A stretch of DNA of 64,000 nt from Chitinophaga oryziterrae (GCF_009758125.1 NZ_WRXO01000001.1:744001-808000), one strand, 5' to 3'. Shown: positions 44,125-54,302, counted from the stretch's first letter. The notes: generated by a model from the sequence alone, not told the origin. A program made the numbers and translations.

Positions 44125-45129
44125 ATGAAAAGAACATTATCATTCTTTACATTGGCATTGCTATGCCATTTTGTGAATGCTCAGGATACAGCAACTTTCA
44201 AAAAAAGAGCAATGGCACTTATCACAGATAAGTTTCCGGTTACCCGCACTTTTGATATCCAGTACCAGCAATACCTGCCAGGTAATTTTGATTCGGAACT
44301 ATATGACCGGCATTTTAGCAAGGCCAAAATTCAAACCCATTACAGACTTAAGGTTGCCGCTAACATTCCATTGCTGGAAACAAAAAAGTGGCGTATAACG
44401 GGATCTGCAAACTATCGCTATGAGGCATTTAAATTCAAAGATGTCGAGGCAGCACCCAACTTCGCTGAGGCCGGGTTAGATAATAATAAGCATGAATTCC
44501 ATTATTTTTCCGGCGCAATAAGCGCTACCTATTTTTCTGTACTCTTCAAAAAGCCAGTGATTTATACTGCCAGTATTATAGTCGATGGTAGCGAAAAGGA
44601 TATCGAAAGGCTCAATGGTTTTGTCAGTGCAACGATGTTTCTCAAACGCAACCGGCAGACACGCATTGGTGTTGGAGTAATGGCATTTATTGACCCTGCC
44701 ATGCAGATTCCTTTTGCGCCGATTATTATGATTGAACACCAGTTTAGGAACGCTGTCTGGACAATGGACTTGATCCTTCCCCAAAGACTCTTGTTTAAAA
44801 GACCCATATTTGAAAATGGCCGCTTATCTATTGGTTCCGAACTTGCTAACGACAACTTTTATACATACCCGAATTCCTCTTTATTTAAATCGAAAGTATA
44901 TGATTACAGGCAACTTGAACTCAGATCAGGTATTACCTACGAACATAAGTTAAACAGTTTTATCATTGCAACCTTCAAAACCGGTGTATCTAATGTTTTC
45001 AGTTCAAGGTTATCAGCACGTGGAGAGTCTTCCAAAAACTACGTTCTTTCCACCACAGCTGGAGCTGCCGGCTATTTCAGTGTTGGCCTTTCATTTAACC
45101 CTTCGCTTAAAAAGAAAAAACAACCTTAA
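44125..45129 (+). CDS. Outer-membrane beta-barrel protein (DUF6268-like)
   Basis: This exported protein of 334 residues has a signal peptide (MKRTLSFFTLALLCHFVNAQ). The body alternates amphipathic strands, such as WRITGSANYRYEAFKF, YFSGAISATYFSVLFKKPVI and TRIGVGVMAFIDPAMQIPF, as in barrels of the DUF6268 type; this family call is from overall pattern and not certain. It ends with a strand SVGLSFNPSL and a Lys-rich tail. It is 27 bases after the LytTR regulator and 10 bases before the next small gene, so all are probably one operon. Confidence 0.72.
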   Translation: MKRTLSFFTLALLCHFVNAQDTATFKKRAMALITDKFPVTRTFDIQYQQYLPGNFDSELYDRHFSKAKIQTHYRLKVAANIPLLETKKWRITGSANYRYEAFKFKDVEAAPNFAEAGLDNNKHEFHYFSGAISATYFSVLFKKPVIYTASIIVDGSEKDIERLNGFVSATMFLKRNRQTRIGVGVMAFIDPAMQIPFAPIIMIEHQFRNAVWTMDLILPQRLLFKRPIFENGRLSIGSELANDNFYTYPNSSLFKSKVYDYRQLELRSGITYEHKLNSFIIATFKTGVSNVFSSRLSARGESSKNYVLSTTAGAAGYFSVGLSFNPSLKKKKQP

Positions 45130-45139
45130 TTATAATACC

Positions 45140-45349
45140 ATGATCGCCATATTTAAAACCTCGGTTATAAACAGCGAACAGGCAGAAAATATTAAGCCAT
45201 ACCTGGATCAATTACATACCATCATCGCGTGGAATTTTGATCTGGAAGACTGTGACAATATTCTGCGGATTGAAAGTACAACAAACGTTTCAGTTAGTGT
45301 CATCAGCATACTGGAAGAATACGGCTTTCTTTGCGAAGAAATTTATTAA
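45140..45349 (+). CDS. Small HMA-like (ferredoxin-fold) protein
   Basis: This is a cytoplasmic protein of 69 residues. IAIFKTSVINSEQAENIKPY, TIIAWNFDLEDCDNILRIES and a closing SILEEYGFLCEEIY give the beta-alpha-beta-beta-alpha-beta order of heavy-metal-associated domains, but without the usual CxxC near the first loop. One Cys in LEDCDN and one in FLCEE remain. Proteins of this pattern are widespread in Bacteroidota, often next to regulators or membrane proteins. I take the ATG at 45140, 10 bases after the barrel gene; the frame is open far upstream inside that gene. Confidence 0.7.
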   Translation: MIAIFKTSVINSEQAENIKPYLDQLHTIIAWNFDLEDCDNILRIESTTNVSVSVISILEEYGFLCEEIY

Positions 45350-45372
45350 TTATCTAACCGGAAGGAGATTTC

Positions 45373-45543
45373 TCAATCACCATGTAGTGATTCAGTTTGA
45401 TTTGTAATTGCTTGCCATCTAGTTGGAAGAAATGAGCTAACTGGACTGTCATCCAAATGTTTCTTAATTCTGTTAACTGTCGATAGTCTTGATCCAATGC
45501 TGATGTTGCTTAATTCAGCTGCAAAAAAACAAATTTTTATCAT
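45373..45543 (-). CDS. Doubtful 56-residue ORF, possibly a gene remnant
   Basis: A minus-strand frame from ATG 45543 to TGA 45373 includes ISIGSRLSTVNRIKKHLDD and FLPTRWQAITNQTESLHGD. Composition is protein-like, but the start lacks any upstream signal and the hydrophobic beginning (MIKICFFAAELSN) looks truncated. I do not recognise the family. It occupies an otherwise empty 300-base gap between the small HMA-like gene and tRNA-Asp. Confidence 0.25.
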   Translation of the reverse strand: MIKICFFAAELSNISIGSRLSTVNRIKKHLDDSPVSSFLPTRWQAITNQTESLHGD

Positions 45544-45606
45544 TCCCCCCAAGTATTCAACTTGATCCCAAAAATACCAAACCTGTCAGGCAACACGAAC
45601 TTTAAT

Positions 45607-45647
45607 GAAAAAGGGACAAATCATCTTTCGATAATTTGTCCCTTTTC
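45607..45647 (-). terminator. Terminator of tRNA-Asp
   Basis: A 16-bp stem (45609-45624 with 45631-45646, one G-T wobble) is followed by a T-run on the minus strand, 4 bases after the tRNA 3' end. Confidence 0.85.
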
Positions 45648-45650
45648 TTG

Positions 45651-45724
45651 CGGACCAGACGAGACTCGAACTCGCGACCTCCGCCGTGACAGGGCGGCAT
45701 TCTAACCAACTGAACTACTGATCC
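45651..45724 (-). tRNA. tRNA-Asp (anticodon GTC)
   Basis: The 74-base gene folds fully: acceptor GGATCAG / CTGGTCC with one G-T pair, anticodon stem CCGCC / GGCGG around loop CTGTCAC, T-arm GCGAG-TTCGAGT-CTCGT and discriminator G73 as expected for Asp. The 3' CCA is not encoded. Confidence 0.96.
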
Positions 45725-45839
45725 TTCCCGTTTTGGGATTGCAAAGATAGGGAAAGACGAAGCAATTTCACAAATCTTTTTAAAAAAAGTTTTTACAGCT
45801 TTATCTTTACATCGTTCTTTAACCAATTTATACTAAAAT

Positions 45840-46793
45840 ATGCAATTCCTGGATTTTGAGAAACCTATTGCGGACCTGTACGATCAGTTGGAAAAACTGA
45901 AAGAAAACGGGGAGAAGTCAGGTGTGGATGTAACCGCAACTGTTAGGGAGTATGAACAAAAGATAGTAAATACCCGGAAAGATGTGTATGACCACCTCTC
46001 CAGTTATCAGCGCGTACTGTTAAGCAGACACCCGGAAAGGCCGTACACCCTGGCATATATCGAGAAGATGTGTACCAATTTCGTTGAGTTGCATGGCGAC
46101 AGGAACGTAAAGGACGATAAGGCCATGGTAGGCGGATTTGCCGAACTGGATGGCGAAACAGTGATGTTTATTGGTCAACAGAAAGGTATTAATACCAAAA
46201 TGCGCCAGATCCGTAATTTCGGTATGGCCAATCCTGAAGGTTACCGTAAGGCCCTGCGCCTCATGAAACTGGCCGAGAAGTTCAATAAGCCCATCGTTAC
46301 GCTGATTGATACTCCCGGTGCTTATCCGGGTCTGGAAGCGGAAGAAAGGGGACAGGGCGAGGCCATTGCCCGTAATATCTTCGAAATGGTGAAGCTGCGG
46401 GTACCTGTTATCTGCATTATCATAGGGGAAGGTGCTTCCGGTGGTGCGCTGGGTATTGGTATCGGCGACAGGATCCTGATGCTGGAAAACAGCTGGTATA
46501 CCGTGATCTCTCCGGAAAACTGCTCTACTATCCTGTGGCGTAGCTGGAATTTCAAGGAAAAGGCTGCTGAAGAGCTGAAGCTTACTTCTGATCATATGAG
46601 CCGTTTTGGCCTTGTAGACGGCGTAATCAAGGAGCCTCTGGGCGGTGCTCATGTGAATCCTGATGAAATGGCGGTCATTCTGAAGCAAACCATTAAGGAT
46701 ACGCTGGCAGAATTACGAAAGATTGACCCTGAAACCCGCATTGAACAACGTATTGACAAGTTCAGCCGCATGGGTTTTTACGACGAGCGCTAA
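45840..46793 (+). CDS. accA: Acetyl-CoA carboxylase carboxyltransferase subunit alpha
   Basis: This is the alpha part of the carboxyltransferase that moves CO2 from biotin to acetyl-CoA in the first step of fatty-acid synthesis; it works with AccD in the cytoplasm. The 317 residues match the family length. Typical blocks are [18 protein letters not shown] at the start, [75 protein letters not shown] and [20 protein letters not shown], the last forming the oxyanion hole. accB, accC and accD are not in the window. It is divergent from tRNA-Asp and followed 99 bases later by dapA. Confidence 0.97.
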   Translation: MQFLDFEKPIADLYDQLEKLKENGEKSGVDVTATVREYEQKIVNTRKDVYDHLSSYQRVLLSRHPERPYTLAYIEKMCTNFVELHGDRNVKDDKAMVGGFAELDGETVMFIGQQKGINTKMRQIRNFGMANPEGYRKALRLMKLAEKFNKPIVTLIDTPGAYPGLEAEERGQGEAIARNIFEMVKLRVPVICIIIGEGASGGALGIGIGDRILMLENSWYTVISPENCSTILWRSWNFKEKAAEELKLTSDHMSRFGLVDGVIKEPLGGAHVNPDEMAVILKQTIKDTLAELRKIDPETRIEQRIDKFSRMGFYDER

Positions 46794-46798
46794 AAATA

Positions 46799-46831
46799 TT
46801 TGCAACATCACATTTCAAATTATCATCTTTG
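46799..46831 (+). promoter_or_regulatory. Promoter of dapA
   Basis: TTTG (46799-46802) and CATCTTTG (46824-46831) match the Bacteroidota -33 and -7 elements with a 21-base spacer; the ATG is at 46893. Confidence 0.5.
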
Positions 46832-46892
46832 CAGCTCCTTAGGGGAACGGAAAGAGGTAATTTGGAATTTGTTATCTGGAACTTAATAAGAT

Positions 46893-47771
46893 ATGGAACA
46901 ATTAAGAGGCACCGGCGTTGCGCTGGTTACGCCCTTTAAAAAGGATGAAAGCATCGATTGGAATGCTTTTGAAAGATTGATTGATCATGTGATTACCGGC
47001 GGGGTAGACTATGTAGTACCCCTGGGTACCACCGGAGAAACACCCACTCTCAGCGCAGATGAGAAGCTGGAACTTATGAAATTCACATTCGAAAAAGTAA
47101 GCAAGCGTGTTCCTGTAGTGGTAGGCATCGGTGATTATAACACCCGTGATGTGGTGAAGCGACTGGAAACCTGCCCCCTGGACCAGGCGGTAGCGGTCCT
47201 GAGCGTTGCGCCTTATTACAGCAAGCCTAGTCAGGAAGGGATCTTCCAGCATTATAAAGCGATTGCTGCGGCTTCCCCGAAGCCAATCATCCTGTATAAC
47301 GTTCCCGGCCGTACGGGCCGCAATATGAGTGCCCAGACCACGCTCAGACTGGCTCACGAGGTGCCGAACATCGTAGCTATGAAGGAAGCCAGCGGGGATA
47401 TGGTGCAGTGTATGCAGATCATCAAAGACAAGCCGAAAGACTTCCTCGTTATCAGCGGGGATGATGCACTGGCAATGCCGCAGGTAGCTGCCGGTATGGA
47501 TGGTCTGATCTCAGTAGCAGCGAACTATTTTGCCAAAGATGTATCTGGTATGATTAAAGCCGCTCTGGGGAACGATATGCCATTAGCCCGTAAATTGCAT
47601 TATAAGCTCCAGGAAGCATTTGATCTGATGTTTGAAGAGAATAACCCTGCCGGGGTAAAAGCGTTCTTACATGACGCCGGAATTAGTGAAAACGTGTTCC
47701 GTTTACCGGTAGTACCGGTAAGTGATGGCTTAAAGAGCCGGATCAGTGCTTTCTTTAAGAATTACAAATAA
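46893..47771 (+). CDS. dapA: 4-hydroxy-tetrahydrodipicolinate synthase
   Basis: This condenses pyruvate with aspartate semialdehyde in the lysine/diaminopimelate pathway, in the cytoplasm as a tetramer. The TIM-barrel protein has 292 residues. VPLGTTGETPTLSADEKLEL holds the GTTGE substrate loop, YNVPGRTG the catalytic Tyr135, and VAMKEASGD the Schiff-base Lys164. MEQLRGTGVALVTPF is the usual start. It has its own promoter upstream and a clear terminator after the stop, so it may be transcribed alone. Confidence 0.97.
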   Translation: MEQLRGTGVALVTPFKKDESIDWNAFERLIDHVITGGVDYVVPLGTTGETPTLSADEKLELMKFTFEKVSKRVPVVVGIGDYNTRDVVKRLETCPLDQAVAVLSVAPYYSKPSQEGIFQHYKAIAAASPKPIILYNVPGRTGRNMSAQTTLRLAHEVPNIVAMKEASGDMVQCMQIIKDKPKDFLVISGDDALAMPQVAAGMDGLISVAANYFAKDVSGMIKAALGNDMPLARKLHYKLQEAFDLMFEENNPAGVKAFLHDAGISENVFRLPVVPVSDGLKSRISAFFKNYK

Positions 47772-47797
47772 ATGGGGCATTTGCCTTTTAAAATATC

Positions 47798-47827
47798 AAT
47801 CCCCGTCCAAAAGACGGGGATTTTTTT
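47798..47827 (+). terminator. Terminator of dapA
   Basis: ATCCCCGTC (47799-47807) pairs with GACGGGGAT (47813-47821), followed by seven T. Confidence 0.92.
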
Positions 47828-47840
47828 ATACAGAAATATT

Positions 47841-48749
47841 TTAAATCAGATATGTTACCCCTTCTTCGGCCAGGTCTGTATTTTCAAATACAGGACGGCT
47901 TTCTTCCAGGAAAGGTTCCAGATCGGAATACTTGGAGGAGAAATGTCCGATTATCAGTCGTTTTGCGTCTGCGTTCAGCGCCAGGGTAGCTGCCTGCACA
48001 CTGGTGCTGTGATAACGTTCTGCGGCTCTTTCTGCCAGATTATGGAGATAAGTTGTTTCGTGGTAAAGAAGATCGGCTTTTTCAGCATGGGGCAGGAGTT
48101 CCTCCGTATACATCGTATCTGCACAGTACACATACCTTTTGCCTGGTAAAGGCGGTAATGTTACCCAGTCGTTTTTCACCAGCAAGCCATCTTTACGCTG
48201 GTAATCAGCACCTTCCTGCAGTTTGGAGAAATAAGCCGCCGGGATTTCATATGCCCTGGTTTGTTCCGGGATGATCTTGCGTTTACGTTTCTGTACTTCG
48301 AAGATGAAACCATAACAGGGAATACGGTGTCTGGTAGGGAAGAAGCTGACGCACAGGTCCTTATCTTCCAGGATAACACCCTGGTTCTCTGCTGTTAAGG
48401 GGACAAATTGCAACTGAAACTGCAGGGTAGTGCCGGAGCACTCGAGCTGGAGAAGGAGAATCGTTTCCAGTTCTGGAGGAGCAAATACGGTTAAAGTCTC
48501 TGTTCTGCCTAACAGGCTAAGGCTGTTGAGGAGCCCTATGAGTCCAAAGTAGTGATCCCCATGCAGATGACTGATGAAGATGTACCTTAACCGGCTTCTT
48601 TTGATTTTGTAACGGGCCATTTGCAGCTGGGTGCCCTCACCACAGTCTACGAGCAGCAACTGATCATTACACGTAACTATCTGTGCCGTCGGATGTCTGT
48701 CTAACGTGGGGATAGCTGAATTATTACCTAAGATGGTTACCGCAAACAT
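47841..48749 (-). CDS. rnz: Ribonuclease Z
   Basis: This is a zinc endonuclease of the metallo-beta-lactamase fold that trims tRNA 3' ends; the tRNA-Asp gene in this window lacks an encoded CCA, which is the type of precursor it acts on. The short-form enzyme has 302 residues. Metal ligands are visible in FISHLHGDHYFGL (HxHxDH), in CADTMYTEELLPHAEKAD and YHETTYL, and in RLIIGHFSSKYSD. The start MFAVTILGNNSAIPTLDRHP is standard for the family. The STAS-domain gene lies 96 bases upstream on the same strand. Confidence 0.95.
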   Translation of the reverse strand: MFAVTILGNNSAIPTLDRHPTAQIVTCNDQLLLVDCGEGTQLQMARYKIKRSRLRYIFISHLHGDHYFGLIGLLNSLSLLGRTETLTVFAPPELETILLLQLECSGTTLQFQLQFVPLTAENQGVILEDKDLCVSFFPTRHRIPCYGFIFEVQKRKRKIIPEQTRAYEIPAAYFSKLQEGADYQRKDGLLVKNDWVTLPPLPGKRYVYCADTMYTEELLPHAEKADLLYHETTYLHNLAERAAERYHSTSVQAATLALNADAKRLIIGHFSSKYSDLEPFLEESRPVFENTDLAEEGVTYLI

Positions 48750-48845
48750 GCGCTAAAATAAATAATTAGAAATCATTTTCCGTAAAATGGAACATAAATC
48801 CACATTTGGGAATAACATTTGGCATCAGATTGATACACAGAGAAA

Positions 48846-49220
48846 TTATTCTTCGTCCTGCAGCAACTCTCTCTCAAGATCTTCCATCATCACCAGGTCA
48901 ATCGCCTCAGTCATAGTAGGAGCAAGGTTATACACGGTTTCGTCTGCTTGCTTGATGAGAAGTGTTAAAGCGCTGTTAAGGCCAGTGATAGCGCAGGAGA
49001 GGGCGCTGTCATACTGCTGGTGATAGACTGTTAATATGGCTTGAATCCCAATATCGTCGGCCTTTTCCACTAATGCCATGTCCAGTATAAGGTTACGTCC
49101 TTCCATTTCAGGTAATTCAGAGATGCCGGTGATAAAGGGGGCTGCCAAATTAGCATTCAACTCACTAATTTCCGGACTTATTACCACTATTTTTTCTTTG
49201 GTATCAATTTTGAATTTCAT
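48846..49220 (-). CDS. STAS-domain protein (anti-sigma factor antagonist-like)
   Basis: This cytoplasmic protein has 124 residues. IVVISPEISELNANLAAPF, EGRNLILDMALVEKADDIGI and LTLLIKQADETVYNLAPTMT follow the STAS pattern, with an acidic tail (EDLERELLQDEE). In SpoIIAA-type antagonists a Ser follows an Asp at the helix start; here the corresponding spot reads KADDIGI, so the phosphorylatable Ser is not present. It may therefore be a structural or constitutive STAS protein. The start is ATG 49220 (MKFKIDTKEK), two codons inside a TTG-led frame. It is divergent from clpC. Confidence 0.8.
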   Translation of the reverse strand: MKFKIDTKEKIVVISPEISELNANLAAPFITGISELPEMEGRNLILDMALVEKADDIGIQAILTVYHQQYDSALSCAITGLNSALTLLIKQADETVYNLAPTMTEAIDLVMMEDLERELLQDEE

Positions 49221-49403
49221 TAGCAAGATTTTGTTTTATAAATTAGTAAATAAGTAATCTGGAATCCTGCCGAAAAACAGCCTTCTTCTTACTTCGCTCT
49301 CACCTATACTATTAAAGTGTTAGGGTAAAGGTAAATCAAAATTATTTGCTAATATTGTATAAGCAAGTCCCCGTAAGGGTTTTAATAATTTAATATTCTC
49401 ACA

Positions 49404-51941
49404 ATGGACCAGAATTTTTCACCGCAAGTAAAGGAAATTATTTCGTTCAGCAGGGAGGAAGCTCTTCGCTTAGGGAATGATTTCATCGGCACAGAACACC
49501 TGCTGCTCGGCATTATAAGAGAAGGGGAAGGGACAGCTGTTAAAATTCTGCAGGCTTTAAATGTAGACCTTTATGAACTGCGTAAGGAGGTTGAATTGGC
49601 CGTCAAAGACAAGACAGGAAAAAACATCGCCAATATCAATAGTCTCCCGCTTACAAGGCAGGCAGAAAAGGTCATACGGGTAACCGTACTTGAAGCAAAG
49701 GCGCTGAAAAGCCCTACTGTAGAGACAGAGCATTTAATGCTTTCTATCCTCAAGAATAAAGAAAACGTTTGTACACAAATCTTACAACAGTTTGACGTGG
49801 ATTACGACACTTTTAAAAACGAACTGGGCTTTGTAAAATCTGCTGATCCCAAAGCAGAGTTTGATGATCCTGGAGAGGAAGAATTTGAAGATGAACGCAA
49901 GAGTTTTGCCTCGAAAGCCAAACAAACTAATACAAAGTCTAAAACCCCCGTGCTGGATAATTTCGGCCGGGACATTACCAAGCTGGCCGAGAGTGGCAGC
50001 TTAGATCCGATCGTGGGTCGCGAGCAGGAAATTGAGCGTGTATCGCAGATATTGTCCCGCCGTAAAAAGAACAATCCTATCCTCATCGGGGAACCGGGAG
50101 TGGGTAAAACCGCTATCGTGGAGGGCCTGGCACTGCGCATTGTGCAGCGTAAGGTATCCCGCGTGCTTTTTGACAAGCGCGTGGTAAGCCTCGACCTGGC
50201 AGCGCTGGTGGCTGGTACCAAGTACCGTGGCCAGTTTGAGGAAAGGATGAAGGCTATCATGAATGAACTGGAGAAGAACCGGGATGTGATATTGTTCATT
50301 GATGAGATCCACACGATCGTAGGTGCTGGTGGTGCTTCCGGCTCGCTGGATGCTTCCAACATCTTCAAACCGGCACTGGCTCGCGGAGAACTGCAATGCA
50401 TCGGTGCTTCTACTTTGGATGAATACCGCATGTACATCGAGAAAGATGGTGCTTTAGACCGTCGTTTCCAGAAAGTAATGGTAGAACCTCCAACCGTAGA
50501 AGAAACCATTCAGATCCTGAACAACATCAAGCCCCGCTATGAAGAGTATCATAACGTGAGCTATTCTCAGGATGCAATCGATGCCTGCGTGAAACTGAGC
50601 GACCGTTACATGACAGACCGTTTACTGCCCGACAAGGCGATAGACGTACTGGATGAAGTAGGTGCCCGTGTACACTTAAAGAACATCAACGTTCCTACCA
50701 ACATCCTCGACCTGGAAAAACAGATCGAAGATATCAAGCAGGAAAAGAATAAAGTTGTAAAGAGCCAGCGTTTCGAAGAAGCAGCGGCGCTGCGCGACAC
50801 TGAGAAGAAACTGGGTGAAGACCTGGAACGTGCAAAAGCAGTGTGGGAAGAAGAAGTGAAGCACAAACGCTACCCGATTGATGAAGAAGCGATTGCTGAA
50901 GTAGTAAGCATGATGACCGGTATCCCTGTTAAAAGGATGGTACAGGCCGAAACTGAGAAACTGCGCCGCATGGGCGATGACCTGAAAGGTGCTGTTGTAG
51001 GACAGGATGATGCTATCAGCAAAGTAACCAAAGCAATACAGCGTAACCGTGTAGGATTGAAAGATCCTAAGAAACCAATCGGTACCTTCATATTCCTCGG
51101 ACCAACAGGCGTGGGTAAAACCGAGCTGGCTAAATCGCTGGCACGCTACATGTTCGACTCCGAAGATGCACTGATCCGTATCGATATGACGGAATACATG
51201 GAGAAATTCTCCCTGAGCCGTCTGATCGGAGCGCCTCCGGGCTATGTAGGATATGAAGAAGGTGGTCAGCTGACTGAAAAAGTTCGCCGTAAACCTTACT
51301 CCGTGATCCTGCTGGATGAAATCGAAAAAGCACATCCGGATATCTACAATATCCTGTTACAGGTGCTGGACGATGGTATCCTCACAGATGGTCTTGGTCG
51401 TAAAGTGGATTTCAAGAATACACTGATCATCATGACCTCTAACATCGGGGCCCGTCAGTTGAAAGACTTCGGAGCCGGTGTTGGTTTCACTACCGCTGCT
51501 AAATCAGGCAATGAAGACGAGAACACCAAATCAGTGATTGAAAAAGCACTGAAACGTACCTTCTCTCCTGAATTCCTGAACCGTATAGATGATGTGATCA
51601 TATTCAACTCACTCAGCAAGGAACATATCTATACCATTATAGATATCACTATGAAGAGCGTGCTGAAACGCCTTGAAAACCTGGGCTTCAGCCTGGAACT
51701 GACAGAAGCAGCGAAAGGCTTCCTCGCAGAGAAAGGATACGACCAGCAATTCGGTGCACGTCCGCTGCACAGGGCCATCCAGAAATACCTGGAAGATCCT
51801 TTGGCAGAAGAGATACTGAATATGAATATTCACAACGGAGATATTCTGATCGCTGACCTCGACAAGGAAAATCAGAAATTGACTTTCACCCTGAAGAATT
51901 CAGAAGAAAAGAACACGATCTCTGATCAGAAAGAAGCATAA
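49404..51941 (+). CDS. clpC: ATP-dependent Clp protease ATP-binding subunit
   Basis: This is an AAA+ unfoldase that feeds substrates to ClpP for protein quality control, 845 residues. Order: double Clp-N repeat (1-145), first AAA domain with Walker A GEPGVGKT (229-236) and [14 protein letters not shown]-type middle segment ([18 protein letters not shown]), second AAA domain with [19 protein letters not shown] (near residue 570) and [14 protein letters not shown], then the ClpB D2-small domain ([20 protein letters not shown]). The UVR segment and short linker identify ClpC rather than ClpB. It is divergent from the STAS gene and followed by a strong terminator. Confidence 0.96.
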   Translation: MDQNFSPQVKEIISFSREEALRLGNDFIGTEHLLLGIIREGEGTAVKILQALNVDLYELRKEVELAVKDKTGKNIANINSLPLTRQAEKVIRVTVLEAKALKSPTVETEHLMLSILKNKENVCTQILQQFDVDYDTFKNELGFVKSADPKAEFDDPGEEEFEDERKSFASKAKQTNTKSKTPVLDNFGRDITKLAESGSLDPIVGREQEIERVSQILSRRKKNNPILIGEPGVGKTAIVEGLALRIVQRKVSRVLFDKRVVSLDLAALVAGTKYRGQFEERMKAIMNELEKNRDVILFIDEIHTIVGAGGASGSLDASNIFKPALARGELQCIGASTLDEYRMYIEKDGALDRRFQKVMVEPPTVEETIQILNNIKPRYEEYHNVSYSQDAIDACVKLSDRYMTDRLLPDKAIDVLDEVGARVHLKNINVPTNILDLEKQIEDIKQEKNKVVKSQRFEEAAALRDTEKKLGEDLERAKAVWEEEVKHKRYPIDEEAIAEVVSMMTGIPVKRMVQAETEKLRRMGDDLKGAVVGQDDAISKVTKAIQRNRVGLKDPKKPIGTFIFLGPTGVGKTELAKSLARYMFDSEDALIRIDMTEYMEKFSLSRLIGAPPGYVGYEEGGQLTEKVRRKPYSVILLDEIEKAHPDIYNILLQVLDDGILTDGLGRKVDFKNTLIIMTSNIGARQLKDFGAGVGFTTAAKSGNEDENTKSVIEKALKRTFSPEFLNRIDDVIIFNSLSKEHIYTIIDITMKSVLKRLENLGFSLELTEAAKGFLAEKGYDQQFGARPLHRAIQKYLEDPLAEEILNMNIHNGDILIADLDKENQKLTFTLKNSEEKNTISDQKEA

Positions 51942-51980
51942 ACAGTAAGCCATAGTTGATAAAAATTGTTTTTGAGAAAG

Positions 51981-52008
51981 TCCCGGGCATCGTCCCGGGA
52001 TTTTTTTT
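51981..52008 (+). terminator. Terminator of clpC
   Basis: TCCCGGG (51981-51987) pairs with CCCGGGA (51994-52000), followed by eight T. Sequence and flank are nearly the same as the terminator after leuB. Confidence 0.92.
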
Positions 52009-52085
52009 GCCCTAAAAAGTAGCACTTTAGTGTTAATATTCTGCTGTTTATAGATTAGTTATAAAATAAATTAAATATTTATTTT

Positions 52086-52192
52086 ATGATTATGACCTGC
52101 CTGACAGGGGATTTTGGCTATTCTTATGGCCTTGATTTGTAAGGGATCTCTGTTATTGTTAGAAATAATTCAGATAAAATGGTGATTATCTG
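52086..52192 (+). promoter_or_regulatory. Possible leader peptide and hairpin before leuC
   Basis: An 18-codon frame (52086-52142) containing three Leu codons is followed by a 7-bp stem CAGATAA / TTATCTG (52171-52177, 52186-52192) and a T-rich stretch. The Leu codons are scattered, so attenuation is only a weak possibility. Confidence 0.2.
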
Positions 52193-52235
52193 GATATATT
52201 TTAAGAATTTTACACTCACTTTTAAATTATGACAA

Positions 52236-53645
52236 ATGAGCCAGATACCAACTACATTATTTGATAAAGTATGGGATTCCCACGTGGTCAGGAAAATTGA
52301 AGATGGCCCTGATGTACTTTTTATAGACCGGCATTTTATTCATGAGGTAACCAGCCCGGTAGCTTTCCTGGGTTTGGAAAGCCGGGGACTTAAAGTAATG
52401 TTTTCCGGAAAAACATTTGCTACGGCTGATCATAATACACCTACCATCAACCAGCACCTGCCTGTACAGGACCCGCTTTCTGCCAATCAGTTGAAGGCTT
52501 TGGAAACCAACTCGGCAAAATATGGTATTTCGCACTGGGGCTTAGGTAATCCAAAGAACGGTATTGTACATGTGGTTGGTCCCGAAAACGGGATCACACT
52601 TCCAGGTATGACAATTGTTTGCGGAGATTCACATACATCTACTCATGGTGCATTTGGCGCTATCGCATTTGGTATTGGTACTTCCGAAGTGGAAATGGTA
52701 CTTTCTTCACAATGTATTATGCAGCCCAAGCCAAAGAAAATGCGCATAAATGTGAATGGTAAGCTGGGTAAAGGCATCGTTCCGAAAGATGTGGTACTCT
52801 ATATCATTGCTAAATTGACTGCAGCGGGTGCTACCGGCTATTTTGTTGAATTTGCAGGAGAAGTATTTGAGAACATGAGTATGGAAGGCCGTATGACTGT
52901 TTGTAATATGAGTATTGAGATGGGGGCCCGTGGTGGTATGATCGCACCTGATGAAACTACTTTTGCTTACATCAAAGGCCGGGAAAAAGCACCGAAAGAT
53001 GCTGCCTGGGATACAGCGCTTGCCTACTGGAAAACACTGAAGACCGATGAAGGCGCAGGTTTTGACCTGGAATATAATTTTGATGCGGCAGATATAGAGC
53101 CTATGATCACTTACGGTACCAATCCGGGTATGGGTATGGGAATCACCAGACATATCCCTGTTGCGGCGGAAACCGGTGGTAGTAAAGCCAGTTATGAAAA
53201 GTCACTTGAATATATGGGCTTTCATGAAGAAGACGGAATGCTTGGGAAAAAGGTGGATTATATATTTGTCGGTAGCTGTACCAATGGACGTATTGAAGAT
53301 TTCCGTGCATTTGCATCTATAGTAAAAGGTCGTAAAAAAGCCGAACACATTACGGCATGGATAGTACCCGGTTCTCATATCGTGGAACAACAGATTAAAG
53401 AGGAAGGGATATTGGATATCCTGACTGAAGCCGGATTCCAGTTACGTCAGCCCGGATGTTCTGCCTGCCTGGCAATGAATGATGATAAAATTCCTGCAGG
53501 TAAGTATGCAGTAAGTACCAGCAACAGGAATTTTGAAGGAAGACAGGGACCTGGAGCGAGAACAATGCTGGCAAGTCCGCTGGTGGCAGCGGCAGCAGCC
53601 GTAACCGGTGTTGTAACAGACCCGAGAGCATTAATGGCTGAATAA
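52236..53645 (+). CDS. leuC: 3-isopropylmalate dehydratase large subunit
   Basis: This is the iron-sulfur subunit of isopropylmalate isomerase, 469 residues, cytoplasmic. The three cluster Cys are in [13 protein letters not shown] and [11 protein letters not shown]. The start [20 protein letters not shown] and [20 protein letters not shown] are conserved. With LeuD it converts 2- to 3-isopropylmalate; the same pair converts citramalate to 3-methylmalate, which matters here because the synthase in this operon is of the citramalate type. It is the first gene of leuC-leuD-cimA-leuB. Confidence 0.96.
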   Translation: MSQIPTTLFDKVWDSHVVRKIEDGPDVLFIDRHFIHEVTSPVAFLGLESRGLKVMFSGKTFATADHNTPTINQHLPVQDPLSANQLKALETNSAKYGISHWGLGNPKNGIVHVVGPENGITLPGMTIVCGDSHTSTHGAFGAIAFGIGTSEVEMVLSSQCIMQPKPKKMRINVNGKLGKGIVPKDVVLYIIAKLTAAGATGYFVEFAGEVFENMSMEGRMTVCNMSIEMGARGGMIAPDETTFAYIKGREKAPKDAAWDTALAYWKTLKTDEGAGFDLEYNFDAADIEPMITYGTNPGMGMGITRHIPVAAETGGSKASYEKSLEYMGFHEEDGMLGKKVDYIFVGSCTNGRIEDFRAFASIVKGRKKAEHITAWIVPGSHIVEQQIKEEGILDILTEAGFQLRQPGCSACLAMNDDKIPAGKYAVSTSNRNFEGRQGPGARTMLASPLVAAAAAVTGVVTDPRALMAE

Positions 53646-53685
53646 TAGTGAAACAAAAAATTATAAACGACGATATAATTAAAAA

Positions 53686-54282
53686 ATGGCTTACGATAAA
53701 TTCACAGTATTAAAAAGTTCAGCGGTTCCTATGCCGATTGAAAATGTGGACACTGATCAGATCATTCCCGCCCGTTTTTTAAAAGCAACCGAGCGTAAAG
53801 GGTTTGGTGATAATCTTTTTCGCGACTGGCGCTATAACACAGATGGATCAGAGAAAAAAGATTTCGTGCTGAATAACCCTATTTATTCAGGCAAAATACT
53901 GGTAGGCGGCAAGAACTTTGGAAGTGGCAGCAGCCGTGAACATGCGGCATGGGCTATATATGATTATGGCTTCCGTTGTGTGGTATCCAGTTTCTTTGCT
54001 GATATCTTTAAGAACAATTCTCTGAACATCGGCATATTACCCGTACAGGTAAGCGCTGTATTTTTAGACAAGATATTTACGGCTATTGAAGCAAATCCTG
54101 CGGCAGAACTTGAAGTGAACCTTCCTGAGCAGAAGATTACCATCCTCACAACAGGGGAAAGTGAATCATTTGATATCAATACCTATAAAAAACATAACAT
54201 GACGAATGGCTATGATGATATTGACTATCTGCAGGCCATGAAAAGCGAAATCCAATTATTTGCTGAAAAAAGCATGTATTAA
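53686..54282 (+). CDS. leuD: 3-isopropylmalate dehydratase small subunit
   Basis: This is the swivel-domain partner of LeuC, 198 residues, the normal size. MPIENVDTDQIIPARFLKAT and KILVGGKNFGSGSSREHAAW are the family signatures, the latter binding substrate, and FFADIFKNNSLNIGILPV follows. The gene begins 40 bases after leuC and ends 20 bases before the synthase gene, consistent with one transcript. Confidence 0.96.
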   Translation: MAYDKFTVLKSSAVPMPIENVDTDQIIPARFLKATERKGFGDNLFRDWRYNTDGSEKKDFVLNNPIYSGKILVGGKNFGSGSSREHAAWAIYDYGFRCVVSSFFADIFKNNSLNIGILPVQVSAVFLDKIFTAIEANPAAELEVNLPEQKITILTTGESESFDINTYKKHNMTNGYDDIDYLQAMKSEIQLFAEKSMY

Positions 54283-54302
54283 AAAAACAGCTCAGAACTA
54301 CT

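Noticed and set aside
46020..46688. 222-codon open frame on the minus strand
   Set aside because: It is antisense to accA, a conserved gene with all its motifs; the translation is rich in His, Gln and Arg as expected of a shadow.
49802..51335. Long minus-strand open frames (235 and 219 codons)
   Set aside because: Both are antisense to clpC and contain low-complexity Ser/Arg or Phe/Tyr runs; no independent support.
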